Assembly: GCF_900114715.1 (NCBI RefSeq)
Contig: NZ_FOTY01000003.1
Span: 124,001-188,000, forward strand
Origin: Salibacterium qingdaonense
GTDB taxonomy: Bacteria > Bacillota > Bacilli > Bacillales > Marinococcaceae
Direction of reading: 5' to 3'
DNA length: 64,000 nt
The notes beneath the pieces were generated by a model. That model had not been told where the DNA came from. It saw only the letters and a list, made by a program, of their open reading frames with translations, and did not search any database. Below are positions 49,033-57,597 of this stretch, in pieces. The stretch's first letter is position 1. The number at the start of each line of letters is the position of its first letter. Made by a program: the position numbers and the translations under genes.

Positions 49033-50412
49033 ATGAATCAATCGCTGCAGACCGTAGATACGAGTGATTTTCAGGAAAAATTTCAGGCACTCAGGTCGGA
49101 TGTAATGGAACTTCTATTGTCAGAGAGTGGAATGATTCTATCTGTGAATGAAACAGCAGCCGCTTTTTTTTCAGAGTACGATTCTTTTTTCCGCTATGTA
49201 CCAACGAAACGGCAGCAGCAGGTGAAGTATTTTCTGGAAGAAGTCAAATGCCGGGGATTTTCCGAAGGAGTACCGGTCTGCCACTGTTTTCAGCAGGACA
49301 AGCAGTATATTCAATATAATGCGGAATGGTCGGAAGGATATATTCTACTAAGCGGACGAAATATGTCCAGGAGCAGATTTTCCGTTGAAACCTCTGAATT
49401 GCTGCAGCAGTTTGAGCATGCCGGGGCCATTATTAATGCGGATATGAACATTGAAATGTACAATGAAGCTTTTAAAAACTATATCCATCCTGAACCGGAA
49501 GTGGGAACTGTTTCTGACCGAAAGACGAGGTATGAAAGTCCGTTGCATTCAACTGCAAAACTGGAAGTCGCACCTAAACTTGTCGATGAAGTACTTGAGA
49601 AACAGAAGCCCCTTGAGCTGGAAGTGAAAAATGACCAGGCGGAAAATTGGCTTTATTTAAAAGGAATCTATTTAGCGGACACAGATTCTGTCCTTCTTAT
49701 GGTATATGACCTCACGTATGAAAAAAAGTATCACCGCCTTCTTACGTACCAAGATCAAATGGAATCGGTTTCTTATCTGTCAGCCGGGGTGGCACATGAA
49801 CTCCGTAATCCTTTGTCCGTCATAAAAGGATTTCTGCAGTTGTCATCACTGACGGAAAGTTTTTATAAGTATTCGGACACGATATTGTCCGAAGTGGAAC
49901 GAATGAATGAAATAATAGACAATTTTCTGTCGGTCGCCCGTAAAAAAGTCCAAAAAGAATGGAAGGTGCCTTCTGACCTTCTCGATAGTGTCATTGACAT
50001 GATGCGCTCGGAATGTTTGATGCAGGGAGTGTTGTTTCATTACCAGGTCGAGCCGGTTGAAGGTGTTATAGAGGTAAATGAGTCCTCTTTTAAACAGATT
50101 ATGCTGAATGCCCTTCGAAATTCAATGGACGCGTTTCCGGAAGGAAGGAAAAATAATGAATTCTCCTTAAACAGTTTCTCAAGGGATGGTCATTTGATCA
50201 TTCAGCTGAAAGATAATGGTTCCGGTATTCCCGCCCATGTTCTTGAAAACATCGGAAAACCATTCTTCACAACCAAAGAAAAGGGAACGGGAGTGGGTAT
50301 TCCATTGTGTAAAAAAATTATGGAGGAACATAACGGCACGTTCGAGGTGGAGAGCGGGCCTGGACAAGGAACGAACATAAATCTGTCTTTCCCCCTTTAT
50401 CACAGGGAATAA
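49033..50412 (+). CDS. Orphan sensor histidine kinase
   Basis: 459 residues with no membrane segment. Two PAS-like regions (about 20-110 and 125-225) precede HisKA with VAHELRNPLSVIKGFLQL (phospho-acceptor His near 255) and an HATPase domain with N box MLNALRNSMDAF, G1 DNGSGIP and G2 GTGVGIPLCKK. Soluble PAS kinases without a paired response regulator often feed the sporulation phosphorelay (KinA/KinE type); that role is an inference. It lies alone between yqfT and the repeat region; a TATAAT at 48949-48954 may be its promoter -10. A strong hairpin overlaps its stop codon. Confidence 0.88.
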   Translation: MNQSLQTVDTSDFQEKFQALRSDVMELLLSESGMILSVNETAAAFFSEYDSFFRYVPTKRQQQVKYFLEEVKCRGFSEGVPVCHCFQQDKQYIQYNAEWSEGYILLSGRNMSRSRFSVETSELLQQFEHAGAIINADMNIEMYNEAFKNYIHPEPEVGTVSDRKTRYESPLHSTAKLEVAPKLVDEVLEKQKPLELEVKNDQAENWLYLKGIYLADTDSVLLMVYDLTYEKKYHRLLTYQDQMESVSYLSAGVAHELRNPLSVIKGFLQLSSLTESFYKYSDTILSEVERMNEIIDNFLSVARKKVQKEWKVPSDLLDSVIDMMRSECLMQGVLFHYQVEPVEGVIEVNESSFKQIMLNALRNSMDAFPEGRKNNEFSLNSFSRDGHLIIQLKDNGSGIPAHVLENIGKPFFTTKEKGTGVGIPLCKKIMEEHNGTFEVESGPGQGTNINLSFPLYHRE

Positions 50413-50456
50413 AAGAAGAGCTGTCCCTTCAGTGTGCGGGGCAGCTCTTCTTTTAT
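50409..50456 (+). terminator. Histidine kinase terminator
   Basis: ATAAAAGAAGAGCTGTCCC pairs with GGGGCAGCTCTTCTTTTAT, nearly perfect, and includes the gene's TAA codon. The stem ends in an A/T-rich run that can serve either direction. Confidence 0.85.
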
Positions 50457-50529
50457 GGTGTATAGAATTGGATTCAGTGACAAGATGCCATCAAAACCGC
50501 GACTGTTTATTATCCAAATATAGGAAGCG

Positions 50530-50657
50530 TTTCGTTGGACTCCGCCTTTCCTGCCCGCTTTCCGCGGGCGTCGCCTCAGCTACCGGGAAAATCACCCGGT
50601 GATCTTCGGCTGACGCTTCTCCCGCTGGAGTCGGGCAGACGGCTCCGTCCAACGAAA
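50530..50657. repeat. 128-bp repeat with 11-bp inverted ends
   Basis: TTTCGTTGGAC at 50530-50540 and GTCCAACGAAA at 50647-50657 are perfect inverted repeats. The interior has GC-rich pairing segments (CCCGCTTTCCGCGGGCG; ACCGGG/CCCGGT; GGAGTCGGGC). This resembles the short GC-rich intergenic repeats I recall as abundant in Bacillaceae genomes. The rest of the 50457-50919 gap holds only a weak possible promoter (TTGACG 50781, CACAAT 50804). Confidence 0.75.
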
Positions 50658-50919
50658 AAGAAAGGGGGATACATGCTTTAATCACAGATACACCCTCCTC
50701 ATAGAACCTGTCCCCATTCCTTTATATGGTAATCGACAGGCGTGCGTCAAAACAATTCAAAAAAGCAGGAGCCGATTTGGTTGACGAAGTTGCTAAAGGA
50801 TTACACAATCAGAAATTACGGCTTTTGCAAGACCTTCATGTTTAGGACACAAAATGTGGGGGTAATACGGGCAGGGCCTGCTTCATAGTGTCCATGAAAA
50901 TGAAACGGAGGTGGCATCA

Positions 50920-51612
50920 CTGAAACACGCACCCTTAATAGGGACAACCTTTCTGCTATCCTTCCTTCTTTTGATGACGGGGTTTGATCAATCCCATTTG
51001 AACGAACTGGAGGGAAAGAGTGCGGAACTGGAGAAGGCACAGACGTTGAACGATAAAGCATCATTTCTGACTAAATCCGAAAAGATCTCCTGGGATGCAG
51101 GATATCACGAGTGGAATGATGCGAGACAGGTGGCGGAAAAACTGAAAGAAAAGAGCGGTGGATCTTTCCAAATTGATTGGGGCACTTATATGGTATATCA
51201 AGCAGAAAAGAAAGATATTCCGCCGTCTCTTGTGTTTGAACTGCTGAAAGTGGAAACCGGCGGCACGTTCGATCCAAAGCTGACAGGACCGCCGACAAAA
51301 TATGGGCATGCCTACGGGCTGGCACAGTTTATGAAAAACACCGGACCGTGGATCGCGGATATGGCTGATCTGCCGTATGCGCATTCGATGTTATTCGACC
51401 CATTTTATTCCATTCAGCTTTCCATAGAATATCTTCATTATCTGCACGGGGAATACGGAAACTGGAACCAGGCACTTACAGCCTATCACCGCGGCATCGG
51501 CGGTCTTGAGGAATATGAAGAAAAACATGGACATGCCCGGAGCTGGTATGCAAAGGAAATTCAAAACAAAGCAGCTCAGTTTGAGGACCCTGCAGAAAAA
51601 GAGCAGTCCTAA
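50920..51612 (+). CDS. Lytic transglycosylase-like protein, probable CTG start
   Basis: About 230 residues. An N-terminal signal or anchor (HAPLIGTTFLLSFLLLMTG) is followed by a linker and a soluble-lytic-transglycosylase-type domain: FELLKVETGGTFDP (catalytic Glu expected in KVETGG), YGLAQFMKNT, DPFYSIQLSIEYL and NWNQALTAYHRG. It should cleave glycan strands outside the membrane. ACGGAGGTGG lies six bases before CTG 50920 and makes MKHAPLIG; the GTG at 50911 is inside that ribosome site. It is convergent with ppk, with element B between them. Confidence 0.8.
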   Translation: MKHAPLIGTTFLLSFLLLMTGFDQSHLNELEGKSAELEKAQTLNDKASFLTKSEKISWDAGYHEWNDARQVAEKLKEKSGGSFQIDWGTYMVYQAEKKDIPPSLVFELLKVETGGTFDPKLTGPPTKYGHAYGLAQFMKNTGPWIADMADLPYAHSMLFDPFYSIQLSIEYLHYLHGEYGNWNQALTAYHRGIGGLEEYEEKHGHARSWYAKEIQNKAAQFEDPAEKEQS

Positions 51613-51615
51613 AGG

Positions 51616-51963
51616 AAAAAGAGTCTGGGACAAAACCTGTATAAGATAGAAAAATGCCGAACGATTTTAAAAAATCGTTCGGCATTTTTCGTTGCTGAGA
51701 CAAACCGCTGCGCCAAAATGCTTCGCTTTTACTCCAGAGCACAAGGGCGACATCGATTCGCCGGGGCTCATCGTGTCTTCTTTGCCGCGGGCACGGCTCA
51801 AGCCTCCTCGGAAGAAAACCGCTTCCTGCGGGGTCCCCGAGACTCGTGCTGTTCTGAGCAGGAGTCGAAGCATTTTGGCTCCGCTGCCACTAGACTGTTG
51901 AGCAACGCTGCAAGATATTCGTATTGTCCTCCACCTATTTTACTTTTGTCCCAGACTCTTTTT
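51616..51963. repeat. Non-coding repeat element, copy B (338 bp plus flanks)
   Basis: Smallest copy. The core ends are GAGTCTGGGACAAAA (51621-51635) and TTTTGTCCCAGACTC (51944-51958), perfect inverted repeats extended by AAAAA and TTTTT to 20 bp. It has the left hairpin (51649-51690), the CTTCGCTTTTACTCCAGAGC segment, GCCTCCTCGG, CTGCGGGGTC and GCAGGAGTCGAAGC, and no 53-bp array. It lies between the convergent transglycosylase and ppk genes and may also serve as their shared terminator. Confidence 0.88.
51649..51690. repeat. Long hairpin of element B
   Basis: GAAAAATGCCGAACGATTTT pairs over 20 bases with the segment ending at 51690, with a 2-base centre in the fully paired form. It is followed by TTTTTC-type text, so it may terminate transcription in either direction. 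Confidence 0.85.
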
Positions 51964-51978
51964 GATAATAATCTGTAT

Positions 51979-54093
51979 TTATTCATCTTGATGGTCAATA
52001 AAACGAGCGGCGTGTTCAAACAGCCGAAGCTGGCTGTTGACAGCCTCTTCATTTTCTTCCCGGGCCACATAATGGTACTTACCGTCGCTATCTTGAATCC
52101 GGGCTTTTTCATTGTCATGCAAGGTGATCTCAAGCACGGTTTTCAGCCGTGCTTTCAGTCTGTCATCGAGTATGGGGAACATGATTTCAATACGTTTTTC
52201 CATGTTTCTTGTCATCCAGTCTGCCGAAGAGAGAAAATAAGACTCTGCCCCGTTATGATGAAAATAAAATAGACGGGTGTGTTCGAGAAATCTTCCGACA
52301 ATACTGCGGACCCTGATGTTGTCGCTGATTCCTTCAATACCCGGCCGCAGGCAGCAGATTCCGCGTACAATCAGATCGATTTTCACACCCGCACGGGAAG
52401 CTTCATAAAGCTTAAGAATGAGGGGCTTATCAGTAAGAGAGTTCATTTTGGCAATGATGCGGCCCCCGCCGTTATTCTCATGAAAAGAGATTTCTTCATC
52501 CATATACCGCAGAAGCTCGTCACGTATCTCCACCGGGGAAGTGGAAATATGGTTCCATTCCGGCTTGGTACGATAACCACTCAGGTAGTTGAAAAAATTT
52601 GTCGCGTCTTCACCGACATCTTCTCTTGATGTAATCCATCCCATATCAGTATATAACTTGGCGGTGGAATCGTTGTAATTGCCTGTCCCTAAATGAACGA
52701 ACCGTTCAATGCCGTGAGACTGCCTGACAACAAGTGTAATTTTGCTGTGGGTTTTCAGCCCGGTGATCCCGTAGATCACATGAACACCTGATTTTTCCAG
52801 CTTCTTCGCCCATTGAATATTATTTTCTTCATCAAACCGGGCTTTCAGTTCCACAAGCACTGTTACCTGCTTACCGTTTTCTGCAGCTTCAGTGAGGGCA
52901 TGGACAACCGGTGAATCCCCGCTGACCCGGTAAAGCGTCTGTTTGATGGCGAGCACAGCCGGATCTTTTGCTGCAGCTGTGATAAAATCAATAACTCCCT
53001 GAAAAGACTCATACGGATGATGCAGAAGAATATCCTTATTCTTCGCAACATTTAAGACATCCTCCGTCTCATCAATCAAGTCTTCGGGAGGCTGTGGAAT
53101 TAATGTTTCATAAACAAGGTGTTCAGATTCTTCAGCCATTTGACTGTACAATTGAAAAAGAAACGTTTGATCAAGCGGCCCCCTTAACCTGTACACGTCG
53201 TTGGGGTGAATTTCAAGTTCCTGCGTGAGGTAGTGGAGAATTCTCTCATCCATTAAACCAATTTGGTATTCAAAACGCACGGCAGCTCCCCATTTTCGTT
53301 TTTTCAGTTCTTTTTCAATTTCTACGAGCAGATCCCGCGCCCCTTCCTCATGAATGGTGAGATCGGCATTTCTTGTAATGCGGAACGGAGATACAGAAAT
53401 TACTTTGTAGCCCACGAACAGCTCTCCAATAAACTCGCTGATCACCTGTTCGAGCATGATAAATTGTTTCCGGTTGGGGGATGTGCCGGGCATTTCGATA
53501 TAACGGCTTAACACGGCAGGAACCTGTACGATGGCTATCTGTTCACTATGTACCTGACTGGTTTCCTTTAACAGTACAGCCAAATTAATGGACTTACTCA
53601 GCAGAATAGGAAACGGGCGGTATGCATCCACTGCGAGAGGAGTAAGCACAGGAAAAATATACTCTCGAAAATAATTACGGAGATACCCCATCTGTTCAGC
53701 GCTTAATTCTTCCATTGTCAGAAATTCAATGTGCTCCTGATGAAGAAGAGATGTTAATGTTTCCGTAAAAAAATTGTCCTGGAGATGGGTTAGTTCCCTT
53801 GTTTTTTCTGTGATTTTCTTCAGCTGCTGTTTCGGAGTCAGACCGGCCTTGTTTTCCGGTTTATTGTAGCCGGCTGCCACTTGATCTTTCAGACCGGCCA
53901 CCCGGACCATAAAAAATTCATCCAGGTTGGAACTGAAAATAGCGGAGAACTTCAGACGTTCAAGCAGGGGATTCGTCTCATCCAGTGCTTCTTCAAGCAC
54001 TCTTTCATTAAAAGCAAGCCAGCTCAGTTCCCGATTATTATAGTAAGCCGGGTTATTCAAATCCGGTTCAAGCTGTTCATCAGAAGTCATCAT
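51979..54093 (-). CDS. ppk1: Polyphosphate kinase 1
   Basis: Makes long-chain polyphosphate from ATP reversibly, 704 residues. The N-terminal YYNNRELSWLAFNERVLEEA, the phospholipase-D-like catalytic parts with THSKI and FVHLGTGNYNDSTAKLYTDMG (about 464-485), and the second HKD-like region near RGICCLRPG and FYFHHNGAESYFLSSADWM are complete. The catalytic histidines appear present. It lies 45 bases downstream of ppx on the same strand, a synthesis-breakdown pair. B. subtilis lacks this pair at this place. Confidence 0.95.
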   Translation of the reverse strand: MMTSDEQLEPDLNNPAYYNNRELSWLAFNERVLEEALDETNPLLERLKFSAIFSSNLDEFFMVRVAGLKDQVAAGYNKPENKAGLTPKQQLKKITEKTRELTHLQDNFFTETLTSLLHQEHIEFLTMEELSAEQMGYLRNYFREYIFPVLTPLAVDAYRPFPILLSKSINLAVLLKETSQVHSEQIAIVQVPAVLSRYIEMPGTSPNRKQFIMLEQVISEFIGELFVGYKVISVSPFRITRNADLTIHEEGARDLLVEIEKELKKRKWGAAVRFEYQIGLMDERILHYLTQELEIHPNDVYRLRGPLDQTFLFQLYSQMAEESEHLVYETLIPQPPEDLIDETEDVLNVAKNKDILLHHPYESFQGVIDFITAAAKDPAVLAIKQTLYRVSGDSPVVHALTEAAENGKQVTVLVELKARFDEENNIQWAKKLEKSGVHVIYGITGLKTHSKITLVVRQSHGIERFVHLGTGNYNDSTAKLYTDMGWITSREDVGEDATNFFNYLSGYRTKPEWNHISTSPVEIRDELLRYMDEEISFHENNGGGRIIAKMNSLTDKPLILKLYEASRAGVKIDLIVRGICCLRPGIEGISDNIRVRSIVGRFLEHTRLFYFHHNGAESYFLSSADWMTRNMEKRIEIMFPILDDRLKARLKTVLEITLHDNEKARIQDSDGKYHYVAREENEEAVNSQLRLFEHAARFIDHQDE

Positions 54094-54138
54094 TTGTTCA
54101 CCTATCCTTACAGTACATCGTTCGAATTCATTTTAACA

Positions 54139-55716
54139 TTAAAATGTAAAGGATTTATTAAGTTCACTTATAGGATAGAAATGAAGTGTTATTTTTCGTT
54201 TTAAAATTTTCTCGACGTGCTTTTTGTACTTCTGGCTCTTCATTTCTTCAAAGTAGCTGTAGGTTCCTTCCCTGCATCCTATGTACAGATCGATTGATTT
54301 ACCATCATTGTGTACTGCTGAAACTTCCTGGACGACCTGGCGTTTTGTCCGGTCCAGGGCATACGATAATTTTAGAATACTTCCGAGAAGTTCATAGCGC
54401 TTGAATTCTTTTTTAGAGACATAGTTCTGAAAAGGCGGGGACAGACGTTTCATCCATGATTTTGATTTGAAAGAAGCAATAAATGCCATAGCGAGCCTTT
54501 CAGAATGGGGGATTCCGTCAATAGAGCGGTTCGTCAACACGTAAAATGTGTGCTGGCTGCTCGTTTCGTGACTGATAAACTCCCCGATATAAAGTACTTT
54601 AGCGCTTTTTTGGAGGAGTGGCACATTTTCCCCGGATGTCAGTTGTTCCGGTATGGTTTCTTCAAGCTCGGTATACAACTTTCGGGCGAGACTTCCCACT
54701 TCCTGGACGTACTCCTCGTTCATTTCAAATTCCCGGCTCAGTTGAAAAAAGCTTTCTTCCGCAACTTCCGGAAGTGCGTGCAATGAATGCTCGCGCAGCA
54801 ATTCTTCAAAAAACAACCCTTCACGCAGGCCCTTACTACTCATCATGAAATAATTAGATCGCAGATAGGAAATGAGTTCATGAATGAGCCGGACCGCTGG
54901 AATGATGACGTCTGCGCGGTCTTTAGAAAGACCCTCCATGTTTTCCCGCTGTTTGAACCCGGCTTTTTCGAAATTCTGCAAAACATCCTCAATAGCAGCC
55001 GGAGTCATTTCATACTGATGAAGCCCGGAAAGAGGGTAATCACGTTGTGCCTGATGAACAAGCGCCATGTTTCTGGCACTTCCGCCGATTCCGATAACAG
55101 GAAGCCCCGAGGCATCCTGAAGCCAGGGGAGAGATGCAAACTGCTCATAGAGAAAGTCCGAAAGCTGTTTTAGATCTTCTTTCTGTGGATCCCGGCCGGG
55201 AAAAAATTTCTGTTTCAATGTCAGGGCACCGAACGGGAAACTGTGTGTATGGATGAGGGTTTTATTTTTAAAAAAAGTAATTTCACTGCTTCCGCCCCCG
55301 ATGTCTATCGAAATTCCGTCTTCTACAGCAGTGGAATTAACAACGGCAAGGTATCCGTAATACGCTTCTTCATCTTCTGTCAGAACGCGGATAGTGATCG
55401 ACGTGCTATTGTGTATGTGATCCAGGATATCCTGTTGATTGGAAGCATTTCGCACCGCTGCAGTGGCCACCGCTTTCACACGATCTACACCGTGGTGGAT
55501 GATAACTTCTTCGAATTGACAAAGTGATTCTTTCAGAATATTCATACCCTCTTCGGTAAGCCTGTTAAAAGCGTCAATATGGTTATTCAACCTTGCCACC
55601 AGTTTTAGGTTCTGCAGTTCTCTTGTTCCCTTTTTTTCATCCAGTTCATTAATCACAAGGCGGATGGAGTTGGACCCAATATCAATTACCGCTACTTTTT
55701 CCTTCGTTGTCATCAT
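54139..55716 (-). CDS. ppx: Exopolyphosphatase (Ppx/GppA family)
   Basis: 525-residue enzyme releasing phosphate from polyphosphate ends; some family members hydrolyse pppGpp. The actin-like ATPase motifs are VIDIGSNSIRLVI (about 9-21), DIGGGSSEITFF near 137 and GIGGSARNMA; a C-terminal HD-like domain (about 310-500) follows, as in the long Ppx form. It starts 180 bases from the zinc ATPase gene, divergent, and is upstream of ppk1, so the two are probably cotranscribed. Confidence 0.93.
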   Translation of the reverse strand: MMTTKEKVAVIDIGSNSIRLVINELDEKKGTRELQNLKLVARLNNHIDAFNRLTEEGMNILKESLCQFEEVIIHHGVDRVKAVATAAVRNASNQQDILDHIHNSTSITIRVLTEDEEAYYGYLAVVNSTAVEDGISIDIGGGSSEITFFKNKTLIHTHSFPFGALTLKQKFFPGRDPQKEDLKQLSDFLYEQFASLPWLQDASGLPVIGIGGSARNMALVHQAQRDYPLSGLHQYEMTPAAIEDVLQNFEKAGFKQRENMEGLSKDRADVIIPAVRLIHELISYLRSNYFMMSSKGLREGLFFEELLREHSLHALPEVAEESFFQLSREFEMNEEYVQEVGSLARKLYTELEETIPEQLTSGENVPLLQKSAKVLYIGEFISHETSSQHTFYVLTNRSIDGIPHSERLAMAFIASFKSKSWMKRLSPPFQNYVSKKEFKRYELLGSILKLSYALDRTKRQVVQEVSAVHNDGKSIDLYIGCREGTYSYFEEMKSQKYKKHVEKILKRKITLHFYPISELNKSFTF

Positions 55717-55807
55717 TTGTCCGATATCGCTCCCTACCGTTTAAATCATTGTAATTTTATGATAAACGGTGTAAAGAAAAAGAACAAGCACGATAAATGT
55801 GATATAG

Positions 55808-55836
55808 TTTACAATGAAAGCACGATGATGTATACT
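55808..55836 (+). promoter_or_regulatory. Promoter of the zinc uptake operon
   Basis: TTTACA (55808-55813) and TATACT (55831-55836) are 17 bases apart; the Zur box begins 11 bases after the -10. Confidence 0.8.
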
Positions 55837-55847
55837 TGCCTGCGTGC

Positions 55848-55868
55848 AAATCGTAATTATTACGATTA
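55848..55868. promoter_or_regulatory. Zur box
   Basis: AAATCGTAAT-T-ATTACGATTA is a 7-1-7-type palindrome matching the B. subtilis Zur operator almost base for base. It lies just downstream of the -10, so zinc-loaded Zur would block the operon that includes its own gene. Confidence 0.93.
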
Positions 55869-55893
55869 CTATGAAAAGGGAGGATTCCCGCTC

Positions 55894-56664
55894 ATGGACG
55901 ATAATCATATAAGTACCATGGTAAATATGAACAATATAACATTTCAAAGAGGAAACCAAACGATTTTAAGCAGTATTGATTTATCTGTGCATAAAGGGGA
56001 ATTTTTAGGACTTGTCGGGCCGAATGGTTCAGGAAAATCGACATTGATTAAAATTATGCTCGGACTGCTTCAACCGGATGCAGGGACCGTTTCGTTGTTT
56101 GAACAGCCACTGACGACATTCAAACATTGGGAAAGGATTGGTTATGTACCCCAGAAAGCAGCTTCTGTGAACCTGGGGTTTCCAGCAACGGTATATGAAG
56201 TTGTCTCGATGGGGCTGTTTTCTAAAGTCGGTCTTTTCCGTTTTTTAAATCGGCACCATAAGAAGAAAATTGATGAAACATTGCAGCAGGTTGGTATGCT
56301 GGAGTATAAACATCGAAATATTGGAGAATTATCCGGAGGACAGCAGCAAAGAGTGTTTATCGCCCGTGCTTTAGTTAGTGAGCCGGACGTTTTAATACTG
56401 GACGAGCCAACGGTTGGTGTAGATGCTGCCACCGTACAACGCTTTTATCAGTTGTTGTCGCGTCTGAATGAGGAGGAGAATCTGACATTGCTTTTGGTGA
56501 CGCACGATGTAGGCGTTATGACAAAGTATGTCAGTCATGTAGCCTGTTTGCAGCAGACTCTTCATTTTCATGGTTCAGCCGGAGACTTTGAAGAGAGTGA
56601 TCTTATTTCTATGTACGGGGAAAATGTTGAGATTCTGTCCCATCAGCACGGGGGGCATAGTTAA
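55894..56664 (+). CDS. zurA: Zinc ABC transporter ATP-binding protein
   Basis: ATPase of a high-affinity zinc importer (ZnuC/ZurA type), 256 residues. Walker A GPNGSGKSTL near 42, Q-loop in GYVPQKA, signature LSGGQQQR near 146 and Walker B VLILDEPTVGVD near 168 are intact. ATG 55894 follows AAAAGGGAGGATTCCCG; the frame is open to 55717 but that part is promoter and operator. A ZnuA-type binding protein is not in the operon. Confidence 0.93.
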   Translation: MDDNHISTMVNMNNITFQRGNQTILSSIDLSVHKGEFLGLVGPNGSGKSTLIKIMLGLLQPDAGTVSLFEQPLTTFKHWERIGYVPQKAASVNLGFPATVYEVVSMGLFSKVGLFRFLNRHHKKKIDETLQQVGMLEYKHRNIGELSGGQQQRVFIARALVSEPDVLILDEPTVGVDAATVQRFYQLLSRLNEEENLTLLLVTHDVGVMTKYVSHVACLQQTLHFHGSAGDFEESDLISMYGENVEILSHQHGGHS

Positions 56665-56666
56665 TA

Positions 56667-57539
56667 ATGGAAGCTTTTATACAATATGATTTTCTGCGGA
56701 ATGCAGTAATTACGGGGGTATTGATTGGATTCACCGCACCGGTGCTGGGTGTTTTCATTGTAGTACGGCGTTTGGCACTGATCACGGATGCTTTATCCCA
56801 TATCACGTTAACCGGTATTGCCTTTCATTTGTTTCTCTCCCAGACGCTGTCCATTTTAACAGGGCTCAGTCCGGTTTATATGGGAATGGTCTTTGCGGCT
56901 GCGGGTTCCCTCTTGATTGAAAAACTGCGTTTGGTATACACGGCATACCAGGAACTGGCGGTGCCGATTATTTTGTCAAGTGCTATAGGACTGGGAGTTA
57001 TTTTTATTTCTTTGGCAGATGGGTTCAACCAGGATTTGTTTCAGTACTTATTTGGCAGCATTATTGCTGTCAGCAGGGACGATCTCGCGGCTGTTGCCGG
57101 AATAACGGCTTTTGTTGCAGTTGTGCTTATTCTGTTTTACAACCAACTGCTCTTTATCGCGTTTGATGAAAATCAGGCGCGGGTCAGCGGTATTCCAGTA
57201 AAAAGCATGAATCTGCTGTTCATTATTATGACAGCTCTTGTGATCGCAACTTCCATGCAGCTTGTTGGAATTCTGCTCGTTTCGTCTCTGATGACACTTC
57301 CGGTAGCAGCAGCTCTTCAGGTAGCCAAAAGTTTCCGGCAGATGTTTATGTATTCAGTCATCGTCGGTGAGTCAGCAGTTATAAGCGGAATGATATCAGC
57401 GTTTTACCTCGATGTCTCTTCAGGTGGGATGATTGTATTGGCTGCGCTTTTCCTTCTTTTTTCAGCCATGATGTACCGAAGGGCTTCAGGCAGACCTGTT
57501 TATCATCCCGGACGTCAAAAGGAAACTGCGGCGGAATAA
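56667..57539 (+). CDS. znuB: Zinc ABC transporter permease, first copy
   Basis: ABC-3 family permease, 290 residues with about eight membrane segments. The N-terminal YDFLRNAVITGVLIGFTAPVLG, RRLALITDALSHITLTGI and LVGILLVSSLMTLPVAAALQ are typical of ZnuB/MntB/TroC-type permeases. It begins two bases after the ATPase stop. A second permease of the same family follows, so the transporter may be heteromeric. Confidence 0.9.
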   Translation: MEAFIQYDFLRNAVITGVLIGFTAPVLGVFIVVRRLALITDALSHITLTGIAFHLFLSQTLSILTGLSPVYMGMVFAAAGSLLIEKLRLVYTAYQELAVPIILSSAIGLGVIFISLADGFNQDLFQYLFGSIIAVSRDDLAAVAGITAFVAVVLILFYNQLLFIAFDENQARVSGIPVKSMNLLFIIMTALVIATSMQLVGILLVSSLMTLPVAAALQVAKSFRQMFMYSVIVGESAVISGMISAFYLDVSSGGMIVLAALFLLFSAMMYRRASGRPVYHPGRQKETAAE

Positions 57540-57597
57540 GTTGCAGGCGCAGAGACTTTTCATATAGAATAAAGATAGTGAAGATGTGATATTAATG

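Noticed and set aside
50491-50685. 64-residue minus-strand ORF behind a GGAGGG site
   Set aside because: It lies almost wholly in the 128-bp repeat, whose inverted structure explains the sequence.
51718-52272. Plus-strand ORF of 184 residues across element B and the ppk end
   Set aside because: It joins repeat DNA to the antisense of ppk and has no family resemblance.
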